A stretch of 64,000 nucleotides of DNA from the NCBI RefSeq assembly GCF_030388665.1, contig NZ_CP128846.1, positions 1,860,001 to 1,924,000 of the forward strand, written 5' to 3'. This document shows, piece after piece, positions 59,846 to 64,000 of the stretch (its first letter is position 1; every line of letters starts with the position of its first letter). The position numbers and the translations under genes are program-made. This stretch comes from Streptomyces flavofungini (GTDB taxonomy: Bacteria; Actinomycetota; Actinomycetes; Streptomycetales; Streptomycetaceae). The notes beneath the pieces were generated by a model, which saw only the letters and a program-made list of their open reading frames with translations, was not told the origin of the DNA and ran no database searches.

Positions 59846-59862
59846 TTCAACGTTCTGTTGAA
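59846..59862. promoter_or_regulatory. Inverted repeat between allB start and promoter
   Basis: TTCAAC-GTTCT-GTTGAA (59846-59862) is a perfect 6+6 inverted repeat in the 5' untranslated region of allB, about 40 bp before its GTG. It could be a second binding site, or an RNA hairpin. Confidence 0.45.
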
Positions 59863-59895
59863 GAAGTCTTCGCCTCGGCCCCTGATCCGTCAAGG

Positions 59896-59930
59896 GCCTA
59901 TACGTTTCCACAAAGTGGAATTAGAATTCC
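59896..59930 (-). promoter_or_regulatory. allB promoter with TTCCAC...GTGGAA operator in the spacer
   Basis: TTCCAC-AAA-GTGGAA (59906-59920) is a perfect 15-bp inverted repeat. On the minus strand TATAGG (59901-59896) is a likely -10, and the repeat fills the spacer directly upstream of it; the -35 (TTCTAA region) is weak. A second, overlapping palindrome GGAATTAGAATTCC covers 59917-59930. The same box TTCCAC-N5-GGAA lies in the malate synthase promoter at 62384-62398. The neighbouring IclR protein is the probable binder. Confidence 0.65.
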
Positions 59931-60112
59931 GCAGACCAGAACGTAGCTATCTACAACGCGCACCGTCAAGGGTGGTCCCCGCGCGCCTCGAAGACCGGAC
60001 AAACGCCCACTGACCGGCACTGACGTGACGGCCGCACCGGGGCCGTCCAGGAAAGCGCCCGGTAGGCTGCTGCCTTGCCTGCCCTCCCGTAAGGCCCCGA
60101 AAGGAACGCGCC

Positions 60113-60913
60113 GTGCCGACGTCTAGCGCCAGCACCACCGACGCCGCGAAGTCCCCCGCGAGCGGAGGCGTGCAGTCCCTCGAGCGCGCCTTCGACCTGC
60201 TCGAGCGCATGGCGGACGCGGGTGGCGAGGTCGGCCTGAGCGAGTTGTCCGCCAGCAGCGGGCTGCCGCTGCCCACCATCCACCGGCTCATGCGCACGCT
60301 CGTCGCCTGCGGATACGTCCGTCAGCAGCCCAACCGCAGGTACGCGCTCGGGCCGCGGCTCATCCGCCTCGGCGAGTCCGCGTCCCGGCTGCTGGGGACC
60401 TGGGCCCGGCCCTATCTCGCCCGTCTCGTCGAGGAGACCGGCGAGACCGCGAACATGGCGCTGCTCGACGGGGACGAGGTCGTGTACGTCGCGCAGGTGC
60501 CGTCCAAGCACTCCATGCGCATGTTCACGGAGGTGGGGCGGCGGGTCCTGCCGCACTCCACCGGGGTCGGCAAGGCACTGCTCGCGCACACGCCCGCGGA
60601 GGAGGTGCGCGCGCTCCTCGCCCGTACGGGCATGCCGGCCGCCACCGAGAAGACCATCACGACGCCCGACGGGTTCCTCGACGCCCTCGAAGAGGTGCGT
60701 CGCGCGGGGTACGCCGTCGACGACAACGAGCAGGAGATCGGGGTGCGGTGTCTCGCCGTGTCCGTGCCCGACTCCCCCACGGCGGCGGCCATCTCGATCT
60801 CCGGTCCCGCGGGGCGGGTCACCGAGGAGGCGACGGGGAAGATCGTCCCCGTCCTGCAGCAGGTCGCGGCGGAGCTCTCCGAAGCGCTGGCGACGTCGGC
60901 GCCCACGTCCTGA
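60113..60913 (+). CDS. allR: IclR-family regulator, probable allantoin repressor AllR
   Basis: Transcription factor of 266 residues. N-terminal winged helix (VQSLERAFDLLERMADAGGE; LSELSASSGLPLPTIHRLMR; YALGPRLIRLGESASR, ~18-90) and C-terminal IclR effector domain (NMALLDGDEVVYVAQVPSKH; LPHSTGVGKALLAHTPAEEV; VDDNEQEIGVRCLAVSVPD). GTG at 60113 with AAAGGAA upstream. IclR-type AllR proteins repress allantoin genes and respond to glyoxylate or allantoate; position next to allB-alc and near malate synthase supports the same here. Confidence 0.88.
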   Translation: MPTSSASTTDAAKSPASGGVQSLERAFDLLERMADAGGEVGLSELSASSGLPLPTIHRLMRTLVACGYVRQQPNRRYALGPRLIRLGESASRLLGTWARPYLARLVEETGETANMALLDGDEVVYVAQVPSKHSMRMFTEVGRRVLPHSTGVGKALLAHTPAEEVRALLARTGMPAATEKTITTPDGFLDALEEVRRAGYAVDDNEQEIGVRCLAVSVPDSPTAAAISISGPAGRVTEEATGKIVPVLQQVAAELSEALATSAPTS

Positions 60914-61152
60914 CCCGGAGCCCCGCACGGCCGGGACAGCCCCCGCCGACCTCTCCCACCCACCCGCCCCAACCATCCGTGCGCCCCGAGCAGTCGGCGC
61001 CACCTGCCAGGCCGACACCTCTCAGCCCGTCCGGCGCTCGAGGACAAGGCGCGAAGCGCCGACATCGGAGGGCCGGTCCGACGCGGCGCCCGCGGCGGCA
61101 CCCGGCTGGGGGAACGAAGCACCGCCGCGCAAAACGCACAAGAGCCACCGCA

Positions 61153-61470
61153 TCACCTCGGATGCGGCGGCTCCCCGAACAACTCAACGGCGCCCCTGAC
61201 GCCCGTGAGCGCACCGGTCAGCGCACTGACCGAGCCGATCGAACTCGCGACGAGCAGCAGCGAACGACGCAGCCTGCGCGCCTCGGGCGCGCCCGTCGCG
61301 GCCATGGCGGCAAGGGCCGCTAACTCGTCCTCCGCTATCGCCCGGTCCGGGAACTCACCGGGGTACGCGGCCAGTTCACGGCGCAGCCGGGACACGGCCG
61401 CCCGCAACTCCGTCACCCGCGGATCCTCGAAGTCTCCCCTCACGGTTCTCTGCCCAACGCTCCGCAACAC
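61153..61470 (-). CDS. DUF5955-like small protein
   Basis: Protein of 105 residues that I match by eye to a Streptomyces family of unknown function: GDFEDPRVTELRAAVSRLRR, ELAAYPGEFPDRAIAEDELA, then LLLVASSIGSVSALTGALTG and VRGAVELFGEPP. Helical throughout, possibly a short membrane-contacting hairpin at ~75-95. GTG at 61470 (MLRSVGQ) with GGGGAGAGC upstream. No link with the allantoin genes is evident. Confidence 0.72.
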   Translation of the reverse strand: MLRSVGQRTVRGDFEDPRVTELRAAVSRLRRELAAYPGEFPDRAIAEDELAALAAMAATGAPEARRLRRSLLLVASSIGSVSALTGALTGVRGAVELFGEPPHPR

Positions 61471-61651
61471 AGCTCTCCCCCTCGCACGTCGTTGTGCGCC
61501 TGTACGCGCGCGGGCCCGGGCGGACCCGCCGCGGCGGCCGGACACCGAGGGAGCGCGGGCGGGTGGGACCACACCGCGACACAGGCGTCACTTTCAGCCA
61601 CGCCCCCCGGCCGGAACAGGGTGCCCAGAACCCATGCGGTAAGCAAGAGTC

Positions 61652-62266
61652 ATGACCGAATCACTGTCACCTTCCGCCACCGCCGAGGTCGCCGGCCTGC
61701 TCCTCGCGGCGGGCGGCGGACGGCGCCTCGGCGGCTGCCCGAAGGCCCTTCTCGAGCACCGTGGCGAGCTGTTCGTGGAGCGTGCGGCGCGGGCGCTGCG
61801 GGACGGCGGCTGCACCCGCGTGCACGTGGTGCTCGGCGCCACCGCCGATGTCGTGCGGGAGCGTGCGACCCTGCCCGGGTGCGTCCTGGTGGACAACCCG
61901 GACTGGCGCGAGGGCATGGGGTCCTCGCTGCGGGCGGGCCTCGCCTCGCTGCGCGCGACCGGCGCGGGGGCGGCGCTGGTGTGCCTGGTGGACCAGCCGG
62001 GCGTCGGCGCGGCGGCGGTGGCCCGGGTGCGGGCGGTGTACCGCTCCCCGGCGACCCTCGCGGCGGCGGCGTACGCGGGCGAGCGCGGCCACCCCGTGCT
62101 GTTCGGCGCCGACCACTGGGACGGCATCGCGGCGAGCGCGACGGGCGACCGGGGCGCCCGCGCCTATCTGAAGGAGCACGCCGGGATCGTCACGGCCGTC
62201 GAGTGCGGGGACGTGGCCGAGCCGGCCGACGTCGACACGTTCTCCGACCTGGAGCGCCTGGAGTGA
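61652..62266 (+). CDS. MobA/MocA-like nucleotidyltransferase
   Basis: NTP-transferase of 204 residues with the phosphate-binding signature LLLAAGGGRRLGGCPKALLE (~16-35), NPDWREGMGSSLRAGL and the metal-site VCLVDQPGVG (~107). This is the pattern of molybdopterin cytidylyltransferase (MocA/PucB), which makes the cofactor of xanthine dehydrogenase-type enzymes. Near allantoin genes, a role in purine breakdown upstream of urate would fit, but no xanthine dehydrogenase gene is in the window. ATG at 61652. Confidence 0.85.
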   Translation: MTESLSPSATAEVAGLLLAAGGGRRLGGCPKALLEHRGELFVERAARALRDGGCTRVHVVLGATADVVRERATLPGCVLVDNPDWREGMGSSLRAGLASLRATGAGAALVCLVDQPGVGAAAVARVRAVYRSPATLAAAAYAGERGHPVLFGADHWDGIAASATGDRGARAYLKEHAGIVTAVECGDVAEPADVDTFSDLERLE

Positions 62267-62377
62267 GCCCGCCGTCCGCTTGGAGCCCCCGGGCCGAACT
62301 GTTCCACTTGGAGTGACGTGCGTGGCACTCAGCGCCACGTTCTGTCGACGAGAAGAATCTCGACATCAACAATCCAT

Positions 62378-62406
62378 TGAACTTCCACTATGAGGAAACT
62401 AGTATC
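62378..62406 (+). promoter_or_regulatory. Malate synthase promoter with AllR-type box in the spacer
   Basis: TTGAAC (62378-62383) and TAGTAT (62401-62406), 17 bp apart, form a near-consensus housekeeping promoter. The spacer contains TTCC-ACTATGA-GGAA (62384-62398), a 15-bp match to the allB box TTCCACAAAGTGGAA (identical at TTCCAC and GGAA). A bound repressor would exclude RNA polymerase. The implied 5' untranslated region is about 138 nt. Confidence 0.75.
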
Positions 62407-62550
62407 CACTGCTCAGAAGCGCCCGACCCGGTGGACGGCGCCCGCAGCCGTATCTCGGCACCGCGGCACTGAGTGCCGTGGCGACTGGCCCGGCGTCCGC
62501 GGCGTACCGAACCGCCCGTGAAGCAAGCTCGCTGAAGGAAGTGACAGCTC

Positions 62551-64000
62551 ATGTCCGCACCAGCGCCGTCCCCGCTGGCCATCGTCGACGCCGAGCCCCT
62601 GCCCCGGCAGGAAGAGGTCCTCACCCCCGCGGCCCTCGCCTTCGTGGCCGAGCTGCACCGGAGGTTCACGCCCCGGCGTGATGCGCTCCTCGCCCGCCGC
62701 GCGGAGCGCCGCGCCGAGATCGCCCGCACCTCGACCCTGGACTTCCTCCCGGAGACCGCCGCGATCCGCGCGGACGACTCCTGGAAGGTGGCTCCCGCCC
62801 CGGCCGCCCTGAACGACCGCCGGGTGGAGATCACCGGCCCCACCGACCGCAAGATGACCATCAACGCGCTCAACTCCGGCGCGAGGGTCTGGCTCGCCGA
62901 CTTCGAGGACGCCTCCGCTCCCACCTGGGAGAACGTGATCCTCGGCCAGCTGAACATGAGCGACGCCTATGAGCGCCGCATCGACTTCACGGACGAGCGC
63001 ACCGGCAAGTCGTACTCCCTCAAGGACGCGGACGAACTCGCCACCGTCGTGATGCGCCCGCGCGGCTGGCACCTGAACGAGCGGCACCTCACGGACGCGG
63101 ACGGCACGCCGGTCCCGGGCGCCCTCGTCGACTTCGGCCTGTACTTCTTCCACAACGCCCAGCGCCTCATCGACCTCGGCAAGGGCCCGTACTTCTACCT
63201 CCCGAAGACGGAGTCGCACCTGGAGGCCCGCCTCTGGAACGAGATCTTCGTCTTCGCGCAGGACTACGTCGGCATCCCGCAGGGCACCGTCCGCGCCACC
63301 GTCCTCATCGAGACGATCACGGCCGCGTACGAGATGGAGGAGATCCTCTACGAGCTGCGCGACCACGCCTCCGGGCTGAACGCGGGGCGCTGGGACTACC
63401 TCTTCTCCATCGTCAAGAACTTCCGTGACGGCGGCCAGAAGTTCGTCCTGCCGGACCGCAACCTGGTCACGATGACGGCCCCGTTCATGCGCGCCTACAC
63501 CGAACTCCTCGTGCGCACCTGCCACAAGCGCGGCGCGCACGCCATCGGCGGCATGGCGGCCTTCATCCCCTCCCGCAAGGACGCCGAGGTCAACAAGGTC
63601 GCCTTCGAGAAGGTCCGCGCCGACAAGGACCGCGAGGCGGGCGACGGCTTCGACGGCTCCTGGGTGGCCCACCCCGACCTGGTCCCGATCGCCCTGGAGT
63701 CCTTCGACAAGGTCCTCGGCGACAAGCCGAACCAGAAGGACCGCCTCCGCGAGGACGTCTCCGTGGCCGCGGGCGACCTGATCGCCATCGACTCCCTCGA
63801 CGCCAAGCCCACCTACGACGGACTGGTCAACGCCGTCCAGGTCGGCATCCGCTACATCGAGGCCTGGCTGCGCGGCCTCGGCGCCGTCGCCATCTTCAAC
63901 CTCATGGAGGACGCGGCGACCGCCGAGATCTCCCGCTCCCAGATCTGGCAGTGGATCAACGCGGGTGTCGTCTTCGCGGACGGTACGCCCGCGACGGCCG
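62551..64000 (+). CDS. aceB: Malate synthase A, partial at the window edge
   Basis: Enzyme that joins glyoxylate and acetyl-CoA to malate. The first ~483 of about 540 residues are present. Motifs: [16 protein letters not shown] (metal/substrate loop), [10 protein letters not shown] (catalytic Arg), [20 protein letters not shown] (metal Glu), the family signature [17 protein letters not shown], and [19 protein letters not shown] with the catalytic Asp. ATG at 62551 with AAGGAAG upstream. No isocitrate lyase is adjacent; with allantoinase, allantoicase and AllR close by, and a shared operator box, it most likely consumes glyoxylate from allantoin. Confidence 0.96.
   Translation, partial: MSAPAPSPLAIVDAEPLPRQEEVLTPAALAFVAELHRRFTPRRDALLARRAERRAEIARTSTLDFLPETAAIRADDSWKVAPAPAALNDRRVEITGPTDRKMTINALNSGARVWLADFEDASAPTWENVILGQLNMSDAYERRIDFTDERTGKSYSLKDADELATVVMRPRGWHLNERHLTDADGTPVPGALVDFGLYFFHNAQRLIDLGKGPYFYLPKTESHLEARLWNEIFVFAQDYVGIPQGTVRATVLIETITAAYEMEEILYELRDHASGLNAGRWDYLFSIVKNFRDGGQKFVLPDRNLVTMTAPFMRAYTELLVRTCHKRGAHAIGGMAAFIPSRKDAEVNKVAFEKVRADKDREAGDGFDGSWVAHPDLVPIALESFDKVLGDKPNQKDRLREDVSVAAGDLIAIDSLDAKPTYDGLVNAVQVGIRYIEAWLRGLGAVAIFNLMEDAATAEISRSQIWQWINAGVVFADGTPATA

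Overview
This 64 kb window is high-GC actinobacterial DNA, almost certainly from a Streptomyces chromosome. Genes start with GTG or TTG as often as ATG. Many products are secreted or lipoproteins. The gene families are typical of the genus: gluABCD glutamate uptake, a LuxR-type two-component system, a SpoIIE-type phosphatase, an RNase Sa-like nuclease, and allantoin genes next to malate synthase. I saw no tRNA, rRNA, CRISPR array, transposase or prophage. The mosaic order and the number of gene relics suggest a chromosome arm rather than the core.

Layout. 0-9 kb: truncated nitrilase, a repeat-bearing hypothetical gene, a Cml/Cmx-type chloramphenicol exporter behind a short leader ORF and hairpin, a DHA2 exporter-marR operon with an inverted-repeat operator, a divergent XRE regulator and methionine aminopeptidase pair, and gamma-glutamyltransferase. 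9-22.7 kb: L,D-transpeptidase, S15-type hydrolase, the gluABCD operon, small conserved proteins, a secreted SGNH hydrolase, exonuclease III, an MBL-fold hydrolase, and a PcaD-PcaC fusion that lacks the hydrolase serine. 22.7-34.4 kb: an accessory stretch mixing working genes (MarR, PP2C phosphatase, Na+/H+ antiporter, SulP transporter with divergent beta-carbonic anhydrase, NfeD-SPFH pair) with debris (a copper-radical-oxidase relic, a frameshifted membrane gene, CBS and alanine-symporter fragments) and a 27-bp x 8 minisatellite.

34.4-49 kb: ornithine cyclodeaminase-like gene, ROK kinase, and a sugar (probably myo-inositol-type) ABC operon with two tandem binding proteins and a GntR repressor. 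A Gfo/Idh dehydrogenase 5 kb away carries the same operator, TTGTCAGGACAA. Between them lie STAS, SulP and possible MerR relics and secreted proteins, including an FG-GAP protein. 49-54.7 kb: thioesterase, P450 relic, and a four-gene sensor-regulator operon in which two related membrane-anchored proteins sit between the kinase and the regulator. 54.7-64 kb: small secreted RNase, RibD-type reductase, SDR, then allantoicase, allantoinase, an IclR (AllR-type) regulator, a MobA/MocA-like nucleotidyltransferase and the start of malate synthase. The allantoinase and malate synthase promoters each carry a 15-bp TTCCAC-N5-GGAA box in the -35/-10 spacer, linking glyoxylate release from allantoin to its assimilation.

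Dispersed palindromes of one family (core CGCCGG-CGGGCTG / CAGCCCG-CCGGCGATTGAGG) recur between genes, and one forms the 3' end of the SPFH gene beside a gene fragment. They probably act as terminators and may have been recombination points.
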